Positions 1 to 8,150 of a stretch of 32,761 nt of DNA are shown here, piece by piece. Source of the stretch: an uncultured Terriglobales bacterium (GTDB lineage Bacteria; Acidobacteriota; Terriglobia; Terriglobales; Acidobacteriaceae); NCBI GenBank assembly GCA_955652395.1, contig CATPBJ010000148.1, forward strand, positions 1-32,761, read 5' to 3'. The notes under the pieces were generated by a model, which worked only from the letters and a program-made list of their open reading frames with translations, did no database searches and was not told where the DNA came from. The position numbers and the translations under genes were made by a program. Position 1 is the stretch's first letter, and the number at the start of each line of letters is the position of its first letter.

Positions 1-8
1 GCATGCGG

Positions 9-674
9 CTATTGTTCCACCGTTTGTAGCTCTTCCGAGGGAGCTTGCTCCGAGCCTTTTTCCCCGCCGTACAGTATCTCCGACACGGCCTGCTGGTTCT
101 GCCGAGTTCGTGCGACCAGGGACCGTCCGCTGTCTCCGAGCGTCGCGACTTTCTGCGTCGCGGCCAGAGCTCGTCCGTACAGTGCGTGCGCCGCCAGGTA
201 ATTGTGGTTCTCGCATTGACGATTGGCTAAGGTGTACAAGTTTCCCGCAAAGGCCAGCCACTGTCGGCGGCGAAGCCGGTCCATCGTCTTTGAGGACAGC
301 GCAACGCCGGGAGTAACGCCGTGCTGTTCGATCTCACGGATTTGTTTGCGCAACCAGCCGGCGAGGAATTCTTCCAATTCCATCTGCGTGCCATACCGGT
401 AGAAATAATCGATGGTCTCACCCTTGTCCGTGAGTGGGATGAGCCGGCACGGTGATTGCTGATTCTGCAACTCGCGAGGGACAAACCTCATCAGTAGACA
501 TTCACTGCACGGATGGGGCCGGGCCGAATCGCGGAAGTTGGGACAGGTTGGCGAGTCTTCGAACGCCAACTGAGGAAGCCACGGGGTGTGGGGAGAGCGT
601 CCATAGCCGCCGTCTTCCAGGAATTTCAGCTCGAACTTGAGCAGATCCAGCAGCTCCTGATCTTCTTGCTTCAT
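9..674 (-). CDS. Four-cysteine conserved protein of unknown function (paralogue of 7665-8123)
   Basis: I do not recognise a named family. The 221-residue product has four cysteines spaced C-x11-C-x2-C-x16-C (C44, C56, C59, C76), inside a block reading FEDSPTC...PCSEC...VP.EL...PCR, followed by ETI..(Y)..GT and LA.WL...I..(E). Exactly this spacing recurs in the protein at 7665-8123, so the cysteines probably bind a metal or Fe-S centre (inference). About 100 extra C-terminal residues here look helical, with an A/L/Y-rich stretch resembling a single TPR-like repeat. The ATG at 674 is preferred over an upstream GTG at 740: it follows a GAGGTGAGGTGG purine-rich stretch, and homology with the paralogue begins at this methionine. 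The gene is divergent from the broken PFOR gene, with two GTGA-N6-TCAC palindromes between them. Confidence 0.75.
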   Translation of the reverse strand: MKQEDQELLDLLKFELKFLEDGGYGRSPHTPWLPQLAFEDSPTCPNFRDSARPHPCSECLLMRFVPRELQNQQSPCRLIPLTDKGETIDYFYRYGTQMELEEFLAGWLRKQIREIEQHGVTPGVALSSKTMDRLRRRQWLAFAGNLYTLANRQCENHNYLAAHALYGRALAATQKVATLGDSGRSLVARTRQNQQAVSEILYGGEKGSEQAPSEELQTVEQ

Positions 675-748
675 AGGCCACCTCACCTCAACGACATCAG
701 GGTCGCAGAATCGGCCTTTGGCTGCCGTGGTCAAGGTCACGGGTCCGC

Positions 749-762
749 GTGATCAGGATCAC
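749..762. promoter_or_regulatory. CRP/FNR-type palindrome, site A
   Basis: GTGATCAGGATCAC is a perfect GTGATC/GATCAC dyad. The same 14-mer occurs at 6924-6937. It lies 75 bp upstream of the 674 start (minus strand) and about 106 bp upstream of the 868 start (plus strand), so it could serve either. The half-site matches what the recognition helix of the regulator at 12043 should read. Confidence 0.6.
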
Positions 763-796
763 AGGGGCCGCTATCTGTAGGCAACGCAAGGTGGCA

Positions 797-810
797 GTGA
801 TGTCTATCAC
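797..810. promoter_or_regulatory. CRP/FNR-type palindrome, site B
   Basis: GTGATGTCTATCAC sits inside a longer dyad (793-814) with perfect 9-bp arms GGCAGTGAT/ATCACTGCC around GTCT. Its centre is about 64 bp upstream of the PFOR start at 868, a usual distance for activation by CRP/FNR proteins. Confidence 0.65.
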
Positions 811-822
811 TGCCATCGGTGA

Positions 823-1586
<764 letters not shown>

Positions 1587-1630
1587 CCTCCTGCCTGACA
1601 CTGTTATAGGGATTTCCGCAGAGCCGGGCA

Positions 1631-1644
1631 GTGATGGCAATCAC
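1631..1644. promoter_or_regulatory. CRP/FNR-type palindrome, site C
   Basis: GTGATGGCAATCAC is a GTGAT/ATCAC dyad, extended to AGTGAT/ATCACT at 1630-1645. It lies 65 bp upstream of the small ORF at 1709, almost the same offset as site B from its gene. Confidence 0.55.
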
Positions 1645-1708
1645 TCTGGCCTGTGAGTCTGACGACTGTGAAGTCATCGCCAATCGGCGAAATATAAGGT
1701 GGAGCTGA

Positions 1709-1828
1709 ATGGCAATGAATAAAATTCAAACCATCGGTCAGAGCAAGACGCAACGCAAACGCCGGAAAGCCGAGGTGGCATTGCCACAGGTCGCCGCATC
1801 GAAAAATCCCGCATTTGAAGGGCTCTAA
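1709..1828 (+). CDS. Possible small basic protein, 39 aa
   Basis: A 39-residue frame starts at ATG 1709 behind a good purine-rich ribosome site (AAGGTGGAG), 65 bp downstream of palindrome site C. The product has a central cluster of basic residues (KTQRKRRK) and ends in NPAFEGL. No family is recognised and no membrane segment is present. Support is only the start signals and the upstream regulatory site; it could be non-coding. Confidence 0.35.
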   Translation: MAMNKIQTIGQSKTQRKRRKAEVALPQVAASKNPAFEGL

Positions 1829-1871
1829 TTCCCAATCCAGATCGACGCTGCGCCGGGCCGCAGCCAAAACG

Positions 1872-1888
1872 GAGGGTGACGCACCCTC
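1872..1888 (-). terminator. Rho-independent terminator of the cytochrome operon
   Basis: On the minus strand GAGGGTG-CGT-CACCCTC forms a 7-bp stem with a triloop, followed by CGTTTTGG. It begins about 33 bases after the stop of the 1921-3303 gene, the last in the minus-strand operon. A second small dyad (GCTGCG/CGCAGC, 1847-1864) lies just beyond. Confidence 0.6.
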
Positions 1889-1920
1889 AGAAAGTAACCG
1901 AATTCAAAGTTCCAGCCGTT

Positions 1921-3303
1921 TCAGCGGCCTGGGCTGCCCTCAGAAACTTGCAGGTCCAGGGCTACGCGTTCTCCATTGATCAACACCGCTCCAGTATCGA
2001 TGAGTTGTTGACCAGTGCAGTCGTATTTCTCATAGCAGCGCAAAGCCGCGAAAGGGAAGAAGAACTCCACAGCTTCGGTCTTGCCGGTCGCTGGCGATCG
2101 GCCGCCCACGTGGACCGTAGTGCTGAAACTGATGCCATCGAACTTCGGTTCTTCCGTGAAGTAGGCTAGGGTGGGACGGATGAGGTGCGCCACGTGGTCA
2201 TCAAATGCCATAGCGGCGAGTTTGTAGCGCGATCCCCCGGCGGACTCGGGCAGAATCGTATTCAGCGAGAGTTCAAGGTAGATGCCCTGTCGGAAAGCCA
2301 CAAAACTCTGCGCCGCGTAGGAGACAAAGCGCGCCTGCGGGTCTAACTCTTTCACAAGTTTGGCGAGCAGCTCCTGACTGGAGGCTTGCAATGCGGCCAG
2401 CGCTTGGGGTGATGCGTCCCGAACCGGAGTCAGCGCAACCACACTCGGTTTTGCTACGGGAGCGACGGGGACACTCACTGGTACTTGCGTGCTGCTACCC
2501 TCACGGGCCTCGGCGATTTCGTTTTCGGGCGGCGCCCGGCGGTCGGTGGCATTGGCATTCGGGTCGGTGCCAGGCGCAGGCTGGGGTCCTTCTCCATTGA
2601 GCCAGATATTGATGGGCTGGGCGTTCAGAAAAATCTGACCCTGCATCAACCCCGCCTGTTGGACATTCTCATTCTTGGAGCCCAGAAGTTGGAGGGCACC
2701 GCTTTGCGGCAAAAACACCATTAGGTTTTCCGGCCTTTCCACCATCACCCCCATCACATTTCCGAGAACGTGATGGGAAATTTCGAGGGCGTAGCCTTGT
2801 ACCTGCTGATTTGCCTGGAAGCGCGGAACTTCCGACTTCAAAATCGGCATGACTACGCTCAGAAAAGTGCTTCGCGCCCGCTGGTCCGCTCCGATTTTTT
2901 CCGAGTAAGCAGCGTAGTAGTTGCCCGTGACTGCCAGTACGGTCTGGCCGTTGTAGCGCTCAAATCGAATCGAACGCCGATCAGCCTGCTGTTGTTGGGA
3001 TTCGTCGAGATCCAACTTGCGATTCAGATAGAAGTGATACTTAAGCTGAAGCCCTTGAATGTCCTGGCCCACGACCTTCAAATCGTTGATGTACTGTTGC
3101 TGCAACGAGCGCAGGTCTGGATCTCGTATCTCCGCGGGAGTAAGAACTTGTGCCGAGGCGGCGCTGCTGGCGGCCACAATACTAAAAATACTAATAAGCA
3201 TAAGTACGAGAAGCCGACATTTGCACATAAGCCATTCTTTACCCAGGCCGCGGCGAATCGTCGTCGCTGCAATTGCCTTCCGATCGAGGGACATACTGCT
3301 CAT
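1921..3303 (-). CDS. Secreted protein of unknown function, last gene of the cytochrome operon
   Basis: The 460-residue product has a long basic N-terminal region, then a hydrophobic segment (LLVLMLISIFSIVAASSAASAQ) ending in an AxA-type cleavage site near residue 52, so export is likely. The mature part has a Q/R-rich stretch (about residues 60-115), a region around 145-245 with mixed strands, a P/A-rich linker (about 245-300) and a C-terminal domain with two cysteines (LRCYEKYDC, about 425) that could form a disulfide. No haem or copper motif is present and I do not recognise the family. The ATG at 3303 has AGGAG six bases upstream; an inner ATG at 3228 lacks a comparable site. It starts 10 bp after the dihaem cytochrome stop, so the two are surely co-transcribed. 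A structural or assembly role for the electron-transfer proteins is only a guess from context. Confidence 0.8.
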   Translation of the reverse strand: MSSMSLDRKAIAATTIRRGLGKEWLMCKCRLLVLMLISIFSIVAASSAASAQVLTPAEIRDPDLRSLQQQYINDLKVVGQDIQGLQLKYHFYLNRKLDLDESQQQQADRRSIRFERYNGQTVLAVTGNYYAAYSEKIGADQRARSTFLSVVMPILKSEVPRFQANQQVQGYALEISHHVLGNVMGVMVERPENLMVFLPQSGALQLLGSKNENVQQAGLMQGQIFLNAQPINIWLNGEGPQPAPGTDPNANATDRRAPPENEIAEAREGSSTQVPVSVPVAPVAKPSVVALTPVRDASPQALAALQASSQELLAKLVKELDPQARFVSYAAQSFVAFRQGIYLELSLNTILPESAGGSRYKLAAMAFDDHVAHLIRPTLAYFTEEPKFDGISFSTTVHVGGRSPATGKTEAVEFFFPFAALRCYEKYDCTGQQLIDTGAVLINGERVALDLQVSEGSPGR

Positions 3304-3312
3304 GCATCTCTC

Positions 3313-4203
3313 CTATTTCTGCGGAGGGTAAAGCGTAAGGTACAAGTACGCATTCGCCACTTCGTCTTCGCTCAAGTAGTCAAACACTGGCATTCTCCCG
3401 CGAAATGGCTCTGATGGCGCGCCCATGCTGATCGGGTTACCGGCGGTAACCTTTCGAACAAACTCAGGCAGGCTCGTCCGAGTGGTGAGGGTACTGAGCG
3501 GTGGTATTGCGCCTTCGAGAATTTGCTGCGGGTTGGGGTTCGGTCCCGCCGCATTGTGACAGATGTGGCATGTGGATTTCACGATTTGCTCGCCCACGTG
3601 AGAGGGCGACTCGGTGATCGCGATTTGTTGCTTTTCCGCCCCCGGGACGCCAGCCAGCTGTCTCAAATAGGCGATCATAGACCGGACCTCCGTTTCGCTT
3701 AATTGCGGGAACGGGGGCATGTCCTGCCCGCCCTTGTGAAAGCGGTCCAGTATCGCAGCATTGGCCTGCTTGGCAAGCACTGCCGCGTTGGCCCGGCTCA
3801 TGTCCATGCCAGCCTTTTTCATTCTTTCCATGATGATCTCGACAGACGTCGAGCGGACCGGGTCGACGACGGAGTTGATTTCCGGAGGGGCACCGTGCCC
3901 GGACCCTGTGTGACATCCCCGGCAATTCAGGCGGTAAACATCAGCACCGTGAAGAGTCATGCTTCGCGCCGCAAAGCCCTGCGATAGTTTCTCTTGCCAG
4001 GCAGCGGAGTCCTGTCCAGGCATCGGCGCCGCTGGCCCTGCGTGCCAGGTCTTGCCCATGCTGGTATCGCTGAACTTACGATGCAGATGGTTGAGCCAGC
4101 TTTCGCCTTCGACGGGCGTAACGGGAATGTCTTTGCTCCCAACCGATTGACCCAGCAGCGATGACAGGAGTGCGAAAATCACCGCCAAGTTTTTCATCGG
4201 CAT
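3313..4203 (-). CDS. Periplasmic dihaem cytochrome c
   Basis: The 296-residue protein has a signal peptide (residues 1 to about 22) and two c-type haem motifs, CRGCH (94-98) and CHICH (212-216). Each is followed by a Met-Pro segment that could supply the axial methionine: M162 in DMPPFPQLSETEVRSMIAYL and M271 in RMPVFDYLSEDEVANAYLYL. These are two tandem class I cytochrome c folds, built like cytochrome c4 and other dihaem shuttle proteins. Its likely job is to carry electrons across the periplasm between the outer-membrane cytochrome-porin and an inner-membrane complex. I chose ATG 4203 (AGGA eight bases upstream) over an in-frame start at 4254. It lies 111 bp downstream of the cupredoxin gene and 10 bp upstream of the next gene. 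Confidence 0.88.
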   Translation of the reverse strand: MPMKNLAVIFALLSSLLGQSVGSKDIPVTPVEGESWLNHLHRKFSDTSMGKTWHAGPAAPMPGQDSAAWQEKLSQGFAARSMTLHGADVYRLNCRGCHTGSGHGAPPEINSVVDPVRSTSVEIIMERMKKAGMDMSRANAAVLAKQANAAILDRFHKGGQDMPPFPQLSETEVRSMIAYLRQLAGVPGAEKQQIAITESPSHVGEQIVKSTCHICHNAAGPNPNPQQILEGAIPPLSTLTTRTSLPEFVRKVTAGNPISMGAPSEPFRGRMPVFDYLSEDEVANAYLYLTLYPPQK

Positions 4204-4313
4204 GATGAACTTCCTGGGAGACCTTGCTGAATCGAAAATCAAGGCCTTTTTCATGCTCTTTTTCTCGAGGGAGCGAAGGCCCAGTAAGCTTCCGCTCCCG
4301 TACTCTCTTTTCC

Positions 4314-4895
4314 TTACTTGCTCAGAGTGAAATCCGCCTTGCTATCGCCAGACACGGTCACCGGCTTGGACTGGTTCTTCGCCCCTTCATGCCAAGCGGT
4401 CACAGTGTAGCTTCCATCCGGAACGTTCTCAATCTTGTAATTGCCGGTCTGGTCCGAAGTGGCGAAGTAGGGAGTGGGAACGACGACGAGATAAGCCGAC
4501 ATCTCCGGATGGACATTGCAAAGCACCGGCACCGCACCGGGCGTGTCGAACTTGAACGACTTCTTTTCGCCCTTCGGCCAGGTACCGAGGTTGTGGGCGA
4601 GTTTTTTGTTACCGCCGATGGAAGTCCAAAAGACGTTGTGAGCGACGCTGTCGCTGTTGAGGAAGTCGACGGTAGTTCCTATCTGGACCGCCATGACGTG
4701 AGGCTGGAAGACCAGACCTTTCTGGTCGATTACCGGAGGCTGAGTGGGCGCAGGAAACGTTTTACCCGAAATAGTGTCAACGTAAACTACGGACTGTCCG
4801 GTGACTCCGGAAACCTGTCCGCTGATGGTGCCAGCTTTGGCGGCCAGAGTAAGTCCAGTTACGACTGCGAGTAGAACCAGAACATTGCGCTTCAT
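4314..4895 (-). CDS. Cupredoxin (blue copper protein) with C-terminal carboxypeptidase-regulatory-like domain
   Basis: The 193-residue exported protein has a signal peptide (1 to about 21), a plastocyanin/azurin-type domain (about 60-138) with a complete type-1 copper site, H86 (SVAHNVF) and C126-H129-M132 (CNVHPEM), and a small beta-sandwich tail (about 146-192) of the kind seen in carboxypeptidase regulatory domains (GNYKIENVPDGSYTVTAWHEG). It should carry single electrons in the periplasm or at the outer face. ATG 4895 follows AAGGAG; an extended frame to 4964 would overlap the porin gene and lacks a site. It sits 44 bp after the cytochrome-porin and before the dihaem cytochrome. That order recalls the Acidithiobacillus rus region, where the copper protein is rusticyanin, but sequence similarity to rusticyanin was not tested. 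Confidence 0.88.
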   Translation of the reverse strand: MKRNVLVLLAVVTGLTLAAKAGTISGQVSGVTGQSVVYVDTISGKTFPAPTQPPVIDQKGLVFQPHVMAVQIGTTVDFLNSDSVAHNVFWTSIGGNKKLAHNLGTWPKGEKKSFKFDTPGAVPVLCNVHPEMSAYLVVVPTPYFATSDQTGNYKIENVPDGSYTVTAWHEGAKNQSKPVTVSGDSKADFTLSK

Positions 4896-4938
4896 GATTT
4901 CTCCTTGATTTAAAGTTAGGGAGGCTTGGCTCCCCGAT

Positions 4939-6549
4939 CTAATAAACGAACTCCAGCCCTGCAATCGCCGAGTTAGTACGGAACGGTGCGGTAAGAGGCA
5001 ACCCTGTGGCCGGGTCGTAGACGACCTGCTGCGGCCGGATCTGGTACTCGAAGGACGCCTTTATGTTGGCGTGAACCAGAAACTGCACGCCGGGGGTAAA
5101 CCGATTTCGCGTGGCGTGGAAAGGCGACACGAACTTACCGATGTCGTTGTCGGGAGTGGCCCCGATGCCGTTAATCAGGTCGGCCGTGGAGTGCACCGCG
5201 TCCCAGCGCATGATGGTCATCAGCCAGGGCAGCGCCAGGTAGTCTGCCTCCAGGAAGCCGCCGCTGAAGCTGGCCGGACTTCCCCGGAGAAGTCCGGTCG
5301 GCAGCGGGAGGCCGGCTGGAAGCAACGGCAACAGGTTCTGGTCGCGTCCATACATGTACTGTCCAAACAGATTGAGGGCGTGATAGTTGAAGCTGAAGTC
5401 CCCCCCGACCCGATAGAACGGCTCGCGCGCCGTCAACACAGTCAAAACTCCCGTGCTGTCCTGGCCTTTAAACCGCTGCACAGAACGTCCGTAGAAATAG
5501 AGCGTCCCCAGGTTGAGATAGGTATGATCGCGAGGCCCAGCGGCTCCGGCCGCCTGGATTTCGTTGCGGCTGGCTGGGTCGCGCTCCAGGTTAAAGCGGT
5601 AAGAGAGACGACCATAGAGGTCTTTGAAGTTGGAGTCCGAGGTATAGGACACTTGAGGTGGAACATTGTTTCCGGCGCCAGGCGTGCCGCCGGTATTCTG
5701 GTTCACGATAGCCAGAGAATAGTGATAGCCGCGATAGGTGTGACCGCCGCTGAACTCCACTCCCTGTGCCGGGGCCGACATGAAAGAGTGGTTGTTGACG
5801 CTGGGCGTCGTCAGGACGGAATTCACCGTGCCAAGGTTGGTCTGGGCATAAATGTCCCAACCGCTCAGATTCCAACTGCGCGCTTGACTGAAGGGCAGGT
5901 CCAGTTCGAACTGCCCGATCCGCAGGCTGAACGAATCGGTCGGCAGTTTCAGGTGGCGGCCCATGTTCACGAACTTCAGATAACCATCCCCCAGACCACC
6001 ATTGGAGTTGGCGCCGCCGACGCTGATGTCGTCATCTACCCAGAAGGCGATGTCATCCCCAAAGTTACCGGCCATGAAGATGCTTAAAAAGCCGGACTGA
6101 AAGTCCGTGCGCGGAATAAAGGGAGCGGTCGGATCTCCTGGAGCTTGCAGATTGAAGTTGTTCCGGTTTCTGCCGACCACCTGGAAGAACGTATTGAAAC
6201 GCAGTCCGATCGGCGGCAATCCGGGAATGGTTCCTGGCCATATGGTATGAGGCCACAATTCTTTCTGAGCCGGAGACCCCAACATCACCGGCGGAGTCTT
6301 GATGAAGGTCTCGTCATCTTTGGGGAACTTGAATCCGGCATCCTTGAAGGCCCGACCGAAATCGTTGAGCTTAGGAAAGTCCACATGGCAAGTGCTGCAG
6401 GACGTGCCGTACTGGCGCGAGAATGCGGGAATGGCATAGATCTGGTGGCCAAGGTTCGCTCCTCCTGCGACCCGCGGTGGAAGGCTGGCGAATAGTGCGA
6501 ATATCAGAATCGCGAAGAGAGGTACCGTTATCTGATGGCGCTTGGGCAT
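4939..6549 (-). CDS. Cyc2-like fused outer-membrane monohaem cytochrome-porin
   Basis: The 536-residue protein has a signal peptide (to about residue 29). A short cytochrome segment follows with one haem motif, C51-S-T-C54-H55, in the context IPAFSRQYGTSCSTCHVDFP plus KLNDFGRAFKDAGFKFP. The remainder is a long alternating beta-rich region typical of an outer-membrane barrel, ending in an aromatic residue (LEFVY). The PAF.RQ....C..CH..P.L..FGR.FK..G signature is that of Cyc2-type proteins, which pass electrons through the outer membrane, for example from Fe(II). The same signature also occurs in barrel cytochromes of unknown role, so substrate and direction are not settled. The start ATG 6549 has GGAGG eight bases upstream. 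It is the first gene of a four-gene operon, with CRP/FNR-type palindromes 375-490 bp upstream. Confidence 0.82.
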   Translation of the reverse strand: MPKRHQITVPLFAILIFALFASLPPRVAGGANLGHQIYAIPAFSRQYGTSCSTCHVDFPKLNDFGRAFKDAGFKFPKDDETFIKTPPVMLGSPAQKELWPHTIWPGTIPGLPPIGLRFNTFFQVVGRNRNNFNLQAPGDPTAPFIPRTDFQSGFLSIFMAGNFGDDIAFWVDDDISVGGANSNGGLGDGYLKFVNMGRHLKLPTDSFSLRIGQFELDLPFSQARSWNLSGWDIYAQTNLGTVNSVLTTPSVNNHSFMSAPAQGVEFSGGHTYRGYHYSLAIVNQNTGGTPGAGNNVPPQVSYTSDSNFKDLYGRLSYRFNLERDPASRNEIQAAGAAGPRDHTYLNLGTLYFYGRSVQRFKGQDSTGVLTVLTAREPFYRVGGDFSFNYHALNLFGQYMYGRDQNLLPLLPAGLPLPTGLLRGSPASFSGGFLEADYLALPWLMTIMRWDAVHSTADLINGIGATPDNDIGKFVSPFHATRNRFTPGVQFLVHANIKASFEYQIRPQQVVYDPATGLPLTAPFRTNSAIAGLEFVY

Positions 6550-6923
6550 CGGACTGCCTCCGAGAATAAGGTGTTAAAGGTGTTACCGAAAAAGGTCGCT
6601 GCATTGTCGCCTAAGGGTAGTAGTGAAATCCGGTCAAAATTGATCAGGTTATCGTTGGCGTTGGCTGAGGTTAGTGGTGCCATCGAAGAAAATAGCTTTC
6701 CATTCCACCTCGGTTTATTACCGTCGCTGTTCGCCGGTCTCGGCATATATCGCAGACTCTCGCAGCCCTTGCGGTACAACCGCAGTGAGGCCTCACGCCC
6801 GACATTCCTGAACCCTTTGGTACGAATAAACAAGGTGTTCGTCCCACGCCCGCGGTATAACGACGCGATCTCGATTCTGGCCGATGAGGTGGTTCGTTGC
6901 AGCGGTGGCGGTCACTCAGTTCT

Positions 6924-6937
6924 GTGATCAGGATCAC
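6924..6937. promoter_or_regulatory. CRP/FNR-type palindrome, site D
   Basis: GTGATCAGGATCAC, flanked to give TGTGATCAGGATCACA (6923-6938), is a perfect match to the classical TGTGA-N6-TCACA CRP operator. It is identical in its core to site A. It lies about 157 bp upstream of the 7088 operon. Confidence 0.65.
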
Positions 6938-7022
6938 AATTGGGGAGATCCAGCAGCAGACGGCTGCTTCAGTACGCACTGGGGTGAGCCCTGGCGACGC
7001 GCCATCTGGATCACAACATAGG

Positions 7023-7036
7023 GTGAGCCGCATCAC
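7023..7036. promoter_or_regulatory. CRP/FNR-type palindrome, site E
   Basis: GTGAGCCGCATCAC, extended to GGTGA/TCACC (7022-7037), is centred about 58 bp upstream of the 7088 start, near enough for direct activation of that operon. The inner bases are not palindromic, so it is weaker than sites A, B and D. Confidence 0.5.
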
Positions 7037-7087
7037 CGCCTGCAGCACAGCCTTTGGGCGATCCTGCCTCTTGGCAGAGGTGCAAAT

Positions 7088-7411
7088 ATGTCACCAAGCA
7101 AGCAAGTTCTTATCGTCGACAATAACGAAGAAGAGTCGCGAACGCTGGCGTCTATGTTGGAGCGCGCGGGTCACACTCCCACGACCACGTGGAGTGGGCT
7201 GGAGGCCCTTGAGCTTCTGAAGGCGCGAGAATTCGACCTGGTCTTGGTCAGCAGCTATCTCCCGGATCTTTATGTTGGAGATTTCTTCGAAAGGTTCAAT
7301 CGTTTGCCGGTGCAGCCCTGTGCGATTGTCCTGCAGGAAGGCCAGGGCCGGGCTGTTTCGCTGACGAAAGTAAGAAGCATGATTGAAGAGGAAATTCATT
7401 CAGAAAAGTGA
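7088..7411 (+). CDS. Degenerate receiver-domain protein (phospho-acceptor Asp replaced by Ser)
   Basis: The 107-residue protein has the CheY-like fold pattern: VLIVDNNEEESRTLASMLERAGH at the N-terminus, GLEALELLKAREFDLVLVSSYLPD in the middle, and a basic/acidic C-terminal helix. In a working receiver the segment FDLVLV-S-SYLP would carry Asp at the first Ser (S55), and position 83 would be Thr/Ser but is Gln. The acidic pair at the N-terminus is D11-N12, and K94 (LTKV) may be the conserved lysine. It therefore probably does not take a phosphate and acts as a protein-interaction module. There is no output domain. It is first in the 7088-8423 operon, with palindrome site E just upstream. Confidence 0.8.
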   Translation: MSPSKQVLIVDNNEEESRTLASMLERAGHTPTTTWSGLEALELLKAREFDLVLVSSYLPDLYVGDFFERFNRLPVQPCAIVLQEGQGRAVSLTKVRSMIEEEIHSEK

Positions 7412-7455
7412 AGGCTCAAGTAATCGCAACATACTGGCGAAATCAGAGGTGCGAC

Positions 7456-7668
7456 ATGAAACGAGATTCTCTATTAAGCCGACTAGAAAATGAAGATGAG
7501 CTGCGTCCGATCGAAGCGGCAAAGCATGTTGCCAGCGCTCGTCATTTGCTGACATGCTTGGGCGATAAGTTGGGAGGCCGCCGCCAGTGGCCAGAGCTGG
7601 ATGAGGCGATTACCAAACTGGAGATCGCACTGAGCATTCTGACGACCGAAACCGGCGGAATGTTATGA
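7456..7668 (+). CDS. Small helical protein of unknown function, 70 aa
   Basis: No family is recognised. The product is predicted largely helical, with a central segment PIEAAKHVASARHLLTCLG and a C-terminal helix ELDEAITKLEIALSILTTE. I chose ATG 7456 because AGAGGTG lies six bases upstream; an alternative GTG at 7408 would overlap the preceding stop codon (GTGA) and add 16 residues. The end overlaps the next frame by four bases (ATGA), so the genes are likely translationally coupled. Confidence 0.6.
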   Translation: MKRDSLLSRLENEDELRPIEAAKHVASARHLLTCLGDKLGGRRQWPELDEAITKLEIALSILTTETGGML

Positions 7669-8123
7669 CCACCGAGATTCCGGTCAGTGTGGAGTATGGA
7701 CGGAGGCAGGCCATGGCCAGAGAGAAACGGGATCTCTTAGAAGTGCTAAAGCTCGAACTCGAATTCGTCAAAAATGGCGGCTATCGGCAGGCATCCTCGT
7801 GGAGGCCAAAGTTGACGTTTGAGGATTCCCCGACTTGCCTGAATTACAGCCATCCCGAGCAGCCGAGGCCCTGCAGCGAGTGCGTCATGATGCAGCTTGT
7901 TCCAGAAGAACTTCGCGGTGAGAAAGTTCCGTGCAGGCATATACGGATCAATGAACACAAGGAGACCATTCAGTCCTTGTATGCCACTGGAACTCCCGAG
8001 GAGATCGAGACGCAATTGGCCGAATGGCTGATGAATACGATCCAGAGGTTGGAGCTTGAAAGAGCAGCAAGTCAGTCCGGTCCAGTGAACGGAACATCGA
8101 AAGCCAGTGCCGGCAGAGCGTAA
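7665..8123 (+). CDS. Four-cysteine conserved protein of unknown function (paralogue of 9-674)
   Basis: The 152-residue protein shares the FEDSPTC...PRPCSEC...VPEEL...VPCR core with the product of 9-674, including the identical spacing C-x11-C-x2-C-x16-C, followed by KETIQSLYATGT and the LAEWLMNTIQRLE helix. It lacks the long C-terminal helical part of the paralogue. ATG 7665 overlaps the previous stop as ATGA; a second start, ATG 7713, has a stronger ribosome site (GGAGG) and is where homology with the paralogue begins, so the true start may be 7713 (136 aa). Metal or Fe-S binding is inferred from the invariant cysteines. No enzyme motif is visible. Confidence 0.75.
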   Translation: MTTEIPVSVEYGRRQAMAREKRDLLEVLKLELEFVKNGGYRQASSWRPKLTFEDSPTCLNYSHPEQPRPCSECVMMQLVPEELRGEKVPCRHIRINEHKETIQSLYATGTPEEIETQLAEWLMNTIQRLELERAASQSGPVNGTSKASAGRA

Positions 8124-8150
8124 ACACCAGAGCGCGACAGATGGGAAACG

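Larger units (their letters stand above)
6550..7087. other. 538-bp divergent intergenic region between the cytochrome operon and the 7088 operon
   Basis: I see no convincing gene here; the open frames lack ribosome sites and familiar motifs. It holds two GTGA-N6-TCAC palindromes (6924-6937, 7023-7036) and an extra half-site GGATCACA at 7010-7017, all within 165 bp of the 7088 start. The part near 6549 is less GC-rich and presumably holds the cytochrome-operon leader. No clear sigma-54 or sigma-70 promoter could be assigned by eye. Confidence 0.5.

Noticed and set aside
5071-6087. 338-codon plus-strand frame inside the cytochrome-porin gene
   Set aside because: Antisense to a clear barrel protein; composition and lack of start signal indicate a shadow.
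4939-6549. Calling the cytochrome-porin a proven iron oxidase
   Set aside because: The haem signature is shared with barrel cytochromes of unknown role; substrate and direction of electron flow cannot be read from sequence.
6535-7048. Open frames on both strands in the 6550-7087 gap
   Set aside because: No ribosome site, no motif, and they run across the regulatory palindromes.
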